DNA of 64,000 nt from Balanoglossus misakiensis (lineage: Eukaryota > Hemichordata). Below, piece by piece: positions 17,616 through 30,200 of the stretch. A program made the translations under genes and the position numbers. The stretch spans positions 1,054,001 through 1,118,000 of the forward strand of contig CM082587.2 in the NCBI GenBank assembly GCA_040954595.2, written 5' to 3'. Numbering within the stretch: position 1 is the first letter of the stretch; every line of letters begins with the position of its first letter. Under the pieces are notes generated by a model that had not been told where the DNA came from, did not search any database, and worked only from the letters and a program-made list of their open reading frames with translations.

Positions 17616-20600
17616 TCGATTTTTGACGATTTTCCTGAGCTATAACCCATGGTTTTTTCAAAAAATGACCAAATTTTGAAAATTCGCAAAGTCGAAAAAT
17701 CCTCGATTTTTGACGATTTTCCTGAGCTATAACCCATGGTTTTTTCAAAAAATGACCAAATTTTCAAATTTCGCAAAGTCGAAAAATCCTCGATTTTTGA
17801 CGATTTTCCTGAGCTATAACCCATGGTTTTTTCAAAAAATGACCAAATTTTGAAAATTCGCAAAGTCGAAAAATCCTCGATTTTTGACGATTTTCCTGAG
17901 CTATAACCCATGGTTTTTTCAAAAAATGACCAAATTTTGAAAATTCGCAAAGTCGAAAAATCCTCGATTTTTGACGATTTTCCTGAGCTATAACCCATGT
18001 TTTTTTCAAAAAATGACCAAATTTTCAAATTTCGCAAAGTCGAAAAATCCTCGATTTTTGACGATTTTCCTGAGCTATAACCCATGGTTTTTTCAAAAAA
18101 TGACCAAATTTTCAAATTTCGCAAAGTCGAAAAATCCTCGATTTTTGACGATTTTCCTGAGCTATAACCCATGGTTTTTTCAAAAAATGACCAAATTTTC
18201 AAATTTCGCAAAGTCGAAAAATCCTCGATTTTTGACGATTTTCCTGAGCTATAACCCATGTTTTTTTCAAAAAATGACCAAATTTTCAAAATTCGCAAAG
18301 TCGAAAAATCCTCGATTTGTGACGATTTTCCTGAGCTATAACCCATGGTTTTTTCAAAAAATGACCAAATTTTCAAATTTCGCAAAGTCGAAAAATCCTC
18401 GATTTTTGACGATTTTCCTGAGCTATAACCCATGGTTTTTTCAAAAAATGACCAAATTTTCAAATTTCGCAAAGTCGAAAAATCCTCGATTTTTGACGAT
18501 TTTCCTGAGCTATAACCCATGGTTTTTTCAAAAAATGACCAAATTTTCAAATTTCGCAAAGTCGAAAAATCCTCGATTTTTGACGATTTTCCTGAGCTAT
18601 AACCCATGGTTTTTTCAAAAAATGACGAAATTTTCAAATTTCGCAAAGTCGAAAAATCCTCGATTTTTGACGATTTTCCTGAGCTATAACCCATGGTTTT
18701 TTCAAAAAATGACCAAATTTTCAAATTTCGCAAAGTCGAAAAATCCTCGATTTTTGACGATTTTCCTGAGCTATAACCCATGGTTTTTTCAAAAAATGAC
18801 CAAATTTTCAAATTTCGCAAAGTCGAAAAATCCTCGATTTTTGACGATTTTCCTGAGCTATAACCCATGGTTTTTTCAAAAAATGACCAAATTTTCAAAT
18901 TTCGCAAAGTCGAAAAATCCTCGATTTTTGACGATTTTCCTGAGCTATAACCCATGGTTTTTTCAAAAAATGACCAAATTTTCAAATTTCGCAAAGTCGA
19001 AAAATCCTCGATTTTTGACGATTTTCCTGAGCTATAACCCATGGTTTTTTCAAAAAATGACCAAATTTTCAAATTTCGCAAAGTCGAAAAATCCTCGATT
19101 TTTGACGATTTTCCTGAGCTATAACCCATGTTTTTTTCAAAAAATGACCAAATTTTCAAAATTCGCAAAGTCGAAAAATCCTCGATTTTTGACGATTTTC
19201 CTGAGCTATAACCCATGGTTTTTTCAAAAAATGACCAAATTTTCAAATTTCGCAAAGTCGAAAAATCCTCGATTTTTGACGATTTTCCTGAGCTATAACC
19301 CATGGTTTTTTCAAAAAATGACCAAATTTTCAAATTTCGCAAAGTCGAAAAATCCTCGATTTTTGACGATTTTCCTGAGCTATAACCCATGGTTTTTTCA
19401 AAAAATGACCAAATTTTCAAATTTCGCAAAGTCGAAAAATCCTCGATTTTTGACGATTTTCCTGAGCTATAACCCATGGTTTTTTCAAAAAATGACCAAA
19501 TTTTCAAATTTCGCAAAGTCGAAAAATCCTCGATTTTTGACGATTTTCCTGAGCTATAACCCATGGTTTTTTCAAAAAATGACCAAATTTTCAAATTTCG
19601 CAAAGTCGAAAAATCCTCGATTTTTGACGATTTTCCTGAGCTATAACCCATGGTTTTTTCAAAAAATGACCAAATTTTCAAATTTCGCAAAGTCGAAAAA
19701 TCCTCGATTTTTGACGATTTTCCTGAGCTATAACCCATGGTTTTTTCAAAAAATGACCAAATTTTCAAATTTCGCAAAGTCGAAAAATCCTCGATTTTTG
19801 ACGATTTTCCTGAGCTATAACCCATGGTTTTTTCAAAAAATGACCAAATTTTGAAAATTCGCAAAGTCGAAAAATCCTCGATTTTTGACGATTTTCCTGA
19901 GCTATAACCCATGGTTTTTTCAAAAAATGACCAAATTTTGAAAATTCGCAAAGTCGAAAAATCCTCGATTTTTGACGATTTTCCTGAGCTATAACCCATG
20001 GTTTTTTCAAAAAATGACCAAATTTTCAAATTTCGCAAAGTCGAAAAATCCTCGATTTTTGACGATTTTCCTGAGCTATAACCCATGGTTTTTTGAAAAA
20101 ATGACCAAATTTTCAAATTTCGCAAAGTCGAAAAATCCTCGATTTTTGACGATTTTCCTGAGCTATAACCCATGGTTTTTTCAAAAAATGACCAAATTTT
20201 CAAATTTCGCAAAGTCGAAAAATCCTCGATTTTTGACGATTTTCCTGAGCTATAACCCATGTTTTTTTCAAAAAATGACCAAATTTTCAAAATTCGCAAA
20301 GTCGAAAAATCCTCGATTTGTGACGATTTTCCTGAGCTATAACCCATGGTTTTTTCAAAAAATGACCAAATTTTCAAATTTCGCAAAGTCGAAAAATCCT
20401 CGATTTTTGACGATTTTCCTGAGCTATAACCCATGGTTTTTTCAAAAAATGACCAAATTTTCAAATTTCGCAAAGTCGAAAAATCCTCGATTTTTGACGA
20501 TTTTCCTGAGCTATAACCCATGGTTTTTTCAAAAAATGACCAAATTTTCAAATTTCGCAAAGTCGAAAAATCCTCGATTTTTGACGATTTTCCTGAGCTA

Positions 20601-23399
20601 TAACCCATGGTTTTTTCAAAAAATGACGAAATTTTCAAATTTCGCAAAGTCGAAAAATCCTCGATTTTTGACGATTTTCCTGAGCTATAACCCATGGTTT
20701 TTTCAAAAAATGACCAAATTTTCAAATTTCGCAAAGTCGAAAAATCCTCGATTTTTGACGATTTTCCTGAGCTATAACCCATGGTTTTTTCAAAAAATGA
20801 CCAAATTTTCAAATTTCGCAAAGTCGAAAAATCCTCGATTTTTGACGATTTTCCTGAGCTATAACCCATGGTTTTTTCAAAAAATGACCAAATTTTCAAA
20901 TTTCGCAAAGTCGAAAAATCCTCGATTTTTGACGATTTTCCTGAGCTATAACCCATGGTTTTTTCAAAAAATGACCAAATTTTCAAATTTCGCAAAGTCG
21001 AAAAATCCTCGATTTTTGACGATTTTCCTGAGCTATAACCCATGGTTTTTTCAAAAAATGACCAAATTTTCAAATTTCGCAAAGTCGAAAAATCCTCGAT
21101 TTTTGACGATTTTCCTGAGCTATAACCCATGGTTTTTTCAAAAAATGACCAAATTTTCAAATTTCGCAAAGTCGAAAAATCCTCGATTTTTGACGATTTT
21201 CCTGAGCTATAACCCATGGTTTTTTCAAAAAATGACCAAATTTTCAAATTTCGCAAAGTCGAAAAATCCTCGATTTTTGACGATTTTCCTGAGCTATAAC
21301 CCATGGTTTTTTCAAAAAATGACCAAATTTTGAAAATTCGCAAAGTCGAAAAATCCTCGATTTTTGACGATTTTCCTGAGCTATAACCCATGGTTTTTTC
21401 AAAAAATGACCAAATTTTCAAATTTCGCAAAGTCGAAAAATCCTCGATTTTTGACGATTTTCCTGAGCTATAACCCATGGTTTTTTCAAAAAATGACCAA
21501 ATTTTCAAATTTCGCAAAGTCGAAAAATCCTCGATTTTTGACGATTTTCCTGAGCTATAACCCATGGTTTTTTCAAAAAATGACCAAATTTTCAAATTTC
21601 GCAAAGTCGAAAAATCCTCGATTTTTGACGATTTTCCTGAGCTATAACCCATGGTTTTTTCAAAAAATGACCAAATTTTCAAAATTCGCAAAGTCGAAAA
21701 ATCCTCGATTTTTGACGATTTTCCTGAGCTATAACCCATGGTTTTTTCAAAAAATGACCAAATTTTCAAAATTCGCAAAGTCGAAAAATCCTCGATTTTT
21801 GACGATTTTCCTGAGCTATAACCCATGGTTTTTTCAAAAAATGACCAAATTTTCAAATTTCGCAAAGTCGAAAAATCCTCGATTTTTGACGATTTTCCTG
21901 AGCTATAACCCATGGTTTTTTCAAAAAATGACCAAATTTTCAAATTTCGCAAAGTCGAAAAATCCTCGATTTTTGACGATTTTCCTGAGCTATAACCCAT
22001 GGTTTTTTCAAAAAATGACCAAATTTTGAAAATTCGCAAAGTCGAAAAATCCTCGATTTTTGACGATTTTCCTGAGCTATAACCCATGGTTTTTTCAAAA
22101 AATGACCAAATTTTCAAAATTTCGCAAAGTCGAAAAATCCTCGATTTTTGACGATTTTCCTGAGCTATAACCCATGGTTTTTTCAAAAAATGACCAAATT
22201 TTCAAATTTCGCAAAGTCGAAAAATCCTCGATTTTTGACGATTTTCCTGAGCTATAACCCATGGTTTTTTCAAAAAATGACCAAATTTTCAAATTTCGCA
22301 AAGTCGAAAAATCCTCGATTTTTGACGATTTTCCTGAGCTATAACCCATGGTTTTTTTCAAAAAATGACCAAATTTTCAAATTCGCAAAGTCGAAAAATC
22401 CTCGATTTTTGACGATTTTCCTGAGCTATAACCCATGGTTTTTTCAAAAAATGACCAAATTTTCAAATTTCGCAAAGTCGAAAAATCCTCGATTTTTGAC
22501 GATTTTCCTGAGCTATAACCCATGGTTTTTTCAAAAAATGACCAAATTTTCAAATTTCGCAAAGTCGAAAAATCCTCGATTTTTGACGATTTTCCTGAGC
22601 TATAACCCATGGTTTTTTCAAAAAATGACCAAATTTTCAAATTTCGCAAAGTCGAAAAATCCTCGATTTTTGACGATTTTCCTGAGCTATAACCCATGGT
22701 TTTTTCAAAAAATGACCAAATTTTCAAATTTCGCAAAGTCGAAAAATCCTCGATTTTTGACGATTTTCCTGAGCTATAACCCATGGTTTTTTCAAAAAAT
22801 GACCAAATTTTCAAATTTCGCAAAGTCGAAAAATCCTCGATTTTTGACGATTTTCCTGAGCTATAACCCATGGTTTTTTCAAAAAATGACCAAATTTTCA
22901 AATTTCGCAAAGTCGAAAAATCCTCGATTTTTGACGATTTTCCTGAGCTATAACCCATGGTTTTTTCAAAAAATGACCAAATTTTCAAATTTCGCAAAGT
23001 CGAAAAATCCTCGATTTTTGACGATTTACCTGAGCTATAACCCATGGTTTTTTCAAAAAATGACCAAATTTTCAAATTTCGCAAAGTCGAAAAATCCTCG
23101 ATTTTTGACGATTTTCCTGAGCTATAACCCATGGTTTTTTCAAAAAATGACCAAATTTTCAAATTTCGCAAAGTCGAAAAATCCTCGATTTTTGACGATT
23201 TTCCTGAGCTATAACCCATGGTTTTTTCAAAAAATGACCAAATTTTCAAATTTCGCAAAGTCGAAAAATCCTCGATTTTTGACGATTTTCCTGAGCTATA
23301 ACCCATGGTTTTTTCAAAAAATGACTCTCACGAATTCGAAAAATCCTCGATTTTGACGATTTTCCTGACTATAACCCATGGTTTTTTCAAAAAAATGAA
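17616..23399 (-). repeat. Homogeneous 87-bp satellite array, orientation A (about 66 units)
   Basis: Almost perfect tandem copies of an AT-rich 87-bp monomer that reads GAGCTATAACCCATGG on plus, the reverse complement of the flanking units. Because 87 bp is 29 codons, stop-free frames run the length of the array on both strands, including a 1,531-codon minus frame (17591-22186) and a 627-codon plus frame. These are repeat artefacts with a 29-residue period, not genes. The last 80 bp before the gap degrade, with a partial monomer and several indels. Confidence 0.95.
17840..20700. repeat. Higher-order period of 2,001 bp (23 monomers) in the satellite
   Basis: Diagnostic monomer variants recur exactly 2,001 bp apart: a TGAAAATTCG form at 17851 and 19852, a T insertion replacing G at 18261 and 20262, a T-to-G change at 18319 and 20320, and a C-to-G change at 18627 and 20628. 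Some private variants (18000, and 20095 only in the second copy) show that the two blocks are not identical. The right limit of the duplication is uncertain. Confidence 0.8.
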
Positions 23400-23499
23400 N
23401 NNNNNNNNNNNNNNNNNNNNNNNNNNNNNNNNNNNNNNNNNNNNNNNNNNNNNNNNNNNNNNNNNNNNNNNNNNNNNNNNNNNNNNNNNNNNNNNNNNN
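23400..23499. other. Assembly gap of exactly 100 N
   Basis: One hundred N characters, the conventional size for a gap of unknown length. The satellite is in opposite orientations on its two sides. Confidence 0.99.
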
Positions 23500-25575
23500 A
23501 ATCGAGGATTTTTCGACTTTGCGAATTTTGAAAATTTGGTCATTTTTTGAAAAAACCATGGGTTATAGCTCAGAAATCGTCAAAAATCGAGGATTTTTCG
23601 ACTTTGCGAATTTTGAAAATTTGGTCATTTTTTGAAAAAACCATGGGTTATAGCTCAGGAAAATCGTCAAAAATCGAGGATTTTTCGACTTTGGGAATTT
23701 TGAAAATTTGGTCATTTTTTGAAAAAACCATGGGTTATAGCTCAGGAAAATCGTCAAAAATCGAGATTTTTCGACTTTGCGAATTTTGAAAATTTGGTCA
23801 TTTTTTGAAAAAAACCTTGGGTTATAGCTCAGGAAAATCGTCAAAAATCGAGGATTTTTCGACTTTGCGAATTTTGAAAATTTGGTCATTTTTTGAAAAA
23901 AACCATGGGTTATAGCTCAGGAAAATCGTCAAAAATCGAGGATTTTTCGACTTTGCGAATTTTGAAAATTTGGTCATTTTTTGAAAAAACCATGGTTATA
24001 GCTCAGGAAAATCGTCAAAAATCGAGGATTTTTCGACTTTGCGAATTTGAAATTTGGTCATTTTTTGAAAAAACCATGGGTTATAGCTCAGGAAAATCGT
24101 CAAAAATCGATGATTTTTCGACTTTGCGAATTTTGAAAATTTGGTCATTTTTTGAAAAAACCATGGGTTATAGCTCAGGAAAATCAGTCAAAAATCGAGG
24201 ATTTTTCGACTTTGCGAATTTGAAAATTTGGTCATTTTTTGAAAAAACCATGGGTTATAGCTCAGGAAAATCGTCAATAATCGAGGATTTTTCGACTTTG
24301 CGAATTTTGAAAATTTGGTCATTTTTTGAAAAAACCATGGGTTATAGCTCAGGAAAATCGTCAAAAATCGAGGATTTTTTCGACTTTGCGAATTTGAAAA
24401 TTTGGTCATTTTTTGAAAAAACCATGGGTTATAGCTCAGGAAAATCGTCAAAATCGAGGATTTTTCGACTTTGCGAATTTTGAAAATTTGGTCATTTTTT
24501 GAAAAAACCATGGTTATAGCTCAGGAAATCGTCAAAAATCGAGGATTTTTCGACTTTGCGAATTTTGAAATTTGGTCATTTTTTGAAAAAACCATGGGTT
24601 ATAGCTCAGGAAAATCGTCAAAAATCGAGGATTTTTCGACTTTGCGAATTTTGAAAATTTGGTCATTTTTTGAAAAAACCATGGGTTATAGCTCAGGAAA
24701 ATCGTCAAAAATCGAGGATTTTTCGACTTTGCGAATTTTGAAAATTTGGTCATTTTTTGAAAAAACCATGGGTTAAAGCTCAGGAAAATCGTCAAAAATC
24801 GAGGATTTTTCGACTTTGCGAATTTTGAAATTGGTCATTTTTTGAAAAAACCATGGGTTATAGCTCAGGAAAATCGTCAAAAATCGAGGATTTTTCGACT
24901 TTGCGAATTTTGAAAATTTGGTCATTTTTTGAAAAAACCATGGTTTATAGCTCAGGAAAATCGTCAAAAATCGAGGATTTTTCGACTTTGCGAATTTTGA
25001 AAATTTGGTCATTTTTTGAAAAAACCATGGGTTATAGCTCAGGAAAATCGTCAAAAATCGAGGATTTTTCGACTTTGCGAATTTTGAAAATTTGGTCATT
25101 TTTTGAAAAAACCATGGGTTATAGCTCAGGAAAATCGTCAAAAATCGAGGATTTTTCGACTTTGCGAATTTTGAAAATTTGGTCATTTTTTGAAAAAACC
25201 ATGGGTTATAGCTCAGGAAATCGTCAAAAATCGAGGATTTTTCGACTTTGCGAATTTTGAAAATTTGGTCATTTTTTGAAAAAACCATGGGTTATAGCTC
25301 AGGAAAATCGTCAATAATCGAGGATTTTTCGACTTTGCGAATTTTGAAAATTTGGTCATTTTTTGAAAAAACCATGGGTTAAAGCTCAGGAAAATCGTCA
25401 AAAATCGAGGATTTTTCGACTTTGCGAATTTTGAAAATTTGGTCATTTTTTGAAAAAACCATGGGTTATAGCTCAGGAAAATCGTCAAAAATCGAGGATT
25501 TTTCGACTTTGCGAATTTTGAAAATTTGGTCATTTTTTGAAAAAACCATGGGTTATAGCTCAGGAAAATCGTCAA
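23500..25575 (+). repeat. 87-bp satellite array, orientation B (about 24 units)
   Basis: The same monomer as the left core array but reversed (CCATGGGTTATAGCTC on plus). Unlike the left array it is full of 1-2 bp indels, often in A or G runs, which break the reading frame repeatedly. This suggests either poorer consensus accuracy or greater true divergence. Confidence 0.93.
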
Positions 25576-25745
25576 AAAATGAGAATTTTTCGACTTTGTG
25601 AAATCTCGAAATTTGGTCGATTTTTGAAAATAATCATGGGTTATAGCTTATGAAAATCATAAAAATCTGACAATTTTTTTCATTTCGTTAATTTTTTTAA
25701 ATTTCACAATTTTTTAAAGTTTTCATGGGTTATAGCTCATGAAGC
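25576..25745 (+). repeat. Degenerate 87-bp satellite units, right edge
   Basis: Roughly two diverged monomers close the array, with the same orientation and the same divergent form (TCATGGGTTATAGCTCATGA, CAATTTTTT) as the left edge. Confidence 0.85.
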
Positions 25746-25795
25746 AAGTTATGAAAGAAAGACTGCACACAAAACACATAATGAATCTCCCAAAT

Positions 25796-27246
25796 TTTAT
25801 TGACAGTTTCGCATGCAGACAAACAAGAATGGTTTGCCGAAAGCATAACTTTATTGCACCAGTCGATACCTGATAACCAATTGTCACAATGGATTAAGAA
25901 TAAAACGTGGTCACATAATTTAAGTCTCTACTATAACACATCTGAATTTTTTCTTAATGTATTATTTTCCCCCAACAAACCTGGGTTTGTTTTTTACACA
26001 GTAATCTTGCTCAAACAAATGGGTAGTCTTTATTGTAGCAAAATTACAAGTAATTGTAATTGATCTTGCAAAATTCTCTTTACATAGCATTAGTTTTGTG
26101 TTGAATAGAAGCTTAGAATAACTTCGACATTTTAAAAACAAAATGACATGTTATTTGTGCTGCTTTCTGGTAAATATTGCCGATTTAAACACATGCTAAA
26201 ATTAATGTACTCTAAGGAGAAAAATAATACATGTACATAGAAAAAATCCAATGATACAAGTCAACATGCAAAAATTACATGACATATCTTATTTCTTAAA
26301 ACTGTACATTACTGTTTCAGATACTCAATTTCATTGTCACATATCTTTGAATATTTACAAAAAATTCTGAATTGCGAAAAATTGCTAGTTTACATCACAT
26401 ACCCCAAATTTAATAGTTAAGGTGACGGGAGTTGAACTGGAAACAGAAAGCTGTTAATTTTCGTTCTACATTCTATATTGCCTGTATAATTCTCCATGTA
26501 TTTGCAATTAGCAAAAGAAAATAACCATTTTTAATACAGATGTGTTTTTGCCAGTCTATCCGTGCTTCGAGAGTTGTCATTAAAAAAATGAAAATTGTCT
26601 CTACAGATGACACCTATCCCTGTAATTGTCTGAACTGAAATTCATATCGCCTGACTAACTCACTGAAAAAAGCAACACAGCCAAAAATAAAAGGACTTCA
26701 AAATAGAAAAGGCACCGATTCAAAAATTGCCATAATCTGAAATAAAGTTGAACTACAGAAATATTGTTTTCGATGAACAATATTTGAAGCTATGATAATC
26801 CATAAATTAAAGTATAATCCCAAATAAAATTTCAGGTTCAGCACTGGTGCATGGCAGACTGAGTAATTGCCATGATAGGATAATTTGTATATAGCATGGG
26901 TATGATGGACATGTTGGCAGAAAGGAAATATGTCTCCATACACCCCTCTGAGGAAAATGGTAACATCCATGACACCACTAGACATTAGATGGTTGGCACG
27001 AGTCAATCGTTTTCAAGGGGTTACAGATGAACCATGCAATGCCCATGGGTTGAAAGAGTACTGGCCCGCCCTTAAGTATGCAAGGTAACGACAAAAACAG
27101 AGTTCAGTTCTGAAATAAATACATTAGGAAATATACATGAAGGTTTTAAACTTGTTTGTTTCTTATACAACAGTGGCAATGTTCAATAACCTGTTTATGT
27201 TGATAGACATGCTGTTCTCCTGCAAGTTGTTTCTTGATGTTGAACG
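25796..27246 (-). other. SCYL3: SCYL3 3' UTR
   Basis: Non-coding AT-rich sequence downstream of the SCYL3 stop. A minus-strand AATAAA (plus 25796-25801) lies only about 50 bp from the satellite edge and would end the transcript there. Short open frames here (25800-26063, 26698-27006) match nothing I recognise. Confidence 0.55.
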
Positions 27247-30200
27247 CTACTGGCCGAGTTGATCATTAACTTCCACATCCAGATCCAAATCATCGTCACC
27301 CCAACCAGCTTCAACCTGGCAAGAGAGATGAGAAAACAGAGATCAAAATATTAAAGTGATTATCATGACATATTTTATTTCAAAACGCAAACAGTCACAA
27401 TAAAATATGATCTATAGCATACACAGCACTGTGCAAATTTATCACATCACAGCCAAGATGCAAGAATGGATGCCACATACATCGTCAAGCATTTTTATCA
27501 CAAAATCAATATACTGTGGAATACTTTATTATCGCTGGAATATATTTTCGCGCAATGGATAAAATCGATACGTCGGCGCGACTTTATTTTCGCGCTGATC
27601 ACTTTACATTGTCATCAGCCAAGGCGCTGTACGCTAATTGAAATTAGACGTTGACAAAGCTAAGTCGTCAAACACAAACATCACAGACTGCCGTTAGGTG
27701 ACAAACAATGCGTTTTGGGTGTCAATCAAGTCGGCAAACATTTGATTTTATTGTTTTTAACCAGTTTTAGTTATGGTGTTAATTACAAGATGTCGGTAAT
27801 GACTGTCGGCATGTGAGTGCGTTAGTGCGTGTTCCGTGTCAGATTGACATCGACAAAGCTAAGTCGTCAAACACAAACATCACAGGCTGCTGTTAGGTGA
27901 CAAACAATGCGTTTTGGGTGTCAATCAAGTCGGCAAACATTTGATTTTATTGTTTTTAAACAGTTTTAGTTATGGTGTCAATTACTAGGTGTCGATAATG
28001 ACTGTCGGCATGTGAGTGCGTGAGCGTGAGTGCGTGTTCAGTGTCAGATTGTTTTCCATAGACGTAACATGCAAGTAATCAGTGGTCAAAGGTCACTGCG
28101 TCAGTCGATCTAGCTCATTAATATTCATGTCTATTGTGTTCAAAACATACCACTGGAACAAATTTTCGCGCAAAAATTACCTCCGCGAAAGCAGCCAAAA
28201 TAAATTCCACGCGAACAAAAAGTATTCCACAGTAATTTATTTGTAGCTCATAAACGAAACCATACTTACATCATCTGTGGTTTCCACGGCAGCAAAAGAG
28301 GCAGATAGTTCCGCTTCAATCTCAGCTTCAATTTCTTCTCTTTCTTTTTTCGTTATTTGATGAGTTGGTTCACTGCTCTTCGAAACAGCGGTGGTTTTCG
28401 GTGGTGATTTTGCAGGTTTAGGTTTGCCAGACAGTTCATCCATCCTGACAACATTAGGTTTGACAGTGGGCACCATGTCGGCGAAGAAATCCGGTTCTTG
28501 ATCTGGCATCTTGGCTGTGATAGTGGGAATTCCATACTCCTCATTGAGATCCTTTGGTGTGACATTTCTGCCTCCCTCTGTTGTCTCTTTAGGTGAAGAG
28601 GTCTGTGGTGATTTGGGAGACTTGGGACTTTTCACATGAGCAGCAGCTGATGGTGATGACGGAGACACAGTCTTCTCCTCACTTTTGGATCCCATTTTCA
28701 GTTTCAATGCTCCACTTTTTCCCTTTGCCACATTTTGACTCGAAGAGACAGTCTCATCTTTGCTGTCATCCCAACTGGACCAATCACCTTTCTTTTCTCC
28801 CTCCTTCCTTATCTGTTCCTCGGATGCGGTCTCCACGGTAACAGGTTCAGGTTGTTCCATATCTCCCCAGTCAGACCAGCTATCTTCCTCCTCCTGTAAA
28901 TCCTTGGTATCCATGTCTATGTTGCTAGTGTCACTTTGGGTCAAATCACTCTCTTTTTGTATATTTTTGTCCTGATTATCAATTCCTGCTTCTCGCTCCT
29001 CCACTTCCCTCTCTGCCCACCGATCAACAAAACTCTCGTCCTGTAAAACTTCTTTTGCCAAGGTAACTGTAGAAAGAAGTTAAGAACAATTTTGAAGAAA
29101 TTCAGCAGATTTACAGGGGAAAGACTTCACGAAATTGTGCTGAAATTGGAAATCAGCCGGAAAATGTATCTACCTTTTTTCTTCTGTTCCTCTCTTCTCT
29201 TTTCCCGTTCTTTCCGTCTCTCCTCACTTTTCCGCTTCAATTCCTGTCGCCTCTTTTCCCTCTCTTCCTCGATCGACGGATCTAAAGTCTTCTCTTGGTT
29301 ACCCTGGTTACCAGCTTCTTTGTTGCTCTGACTACTGACGACTTTGTCACCATGACTTCGACTAGGTCGGGTGAGTTTTGGTAGATTTATCACACCACTT
29401 ACGGCAGTGAGGTTCAATACTTTGCTGTCCGAATCAAATAGTTTCTTCTTTTTCTGAAACTGATCAGAAAAACAGTATTATTTTATGGGTGTTCTGTTTG
29501 TGTTACAGCTAATAATCCTATCCTTCTACTCTGCTAAATAGACAGCATTCTGTATTTTAATTTTAGAAAAAAACTAAAATATGATTAAGTGTATCTACCA
29601 TCTTCCACAGAAAGTTTTTTACATTATCAATTACAATGTGCACCATGATTAAATGCAAACACTAGCCCAAAAATAGAATTTAAAATTTGCAAAAGCCCAC
29701 AAACATAATTATAATGCAAATGCTGAACTGTTATAATGAATGATTATTAGAAACACAGTGAAATATAAAGAGAGAAGAATCAAATATATTTGTCAAAATA
29801 ACGATATACATATACCTGTAATTTCGGAGTGAATAGATCACTCAGAAGAGAATGCAGACCTAGCAACTCACAACAGTGTTACAGCAACGTCAGTTGACGT
29901 GGCATATTACAATGTGCAACATTTGGATGTTCATAAAAATAACACACTGCACAGGATTATGCTAAAACTGGACTGGACCATTCATTCAACAGGGGTGTAC
30001 CCAGCACATCGGATTATGCAAAAGAAGTCTGTGATACTGATAGCCTATATTCAACAGTGGATCAGGTTGCCTGGTAACCAGGCAACACAGATGGTGAGAT
30101 TGACTGCCTACTGCGCACAGCTGTGAGGGCATGGCCAAGCGTACACAAATCGACATCGACATCAAATATGACCCCAGAAATTCATGATAAATATGATTAT

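Noticed and set aside
17591-22186. A 1,531-codon open frame on minus, with 627-, 453- and 402-codon frames on plus
   Set aside because: They consist entirely of the 87-bp satellite, have a strict 29-residue period, are open on both strands and match no protein family. They follow from a repeat length divisible by three.
17616-25575. CRISPR-like regular repeat array
   Set aside because: The repeats are head-to-tail with no variable spacers and the window is plainly eukaryotic; it is a satellite.
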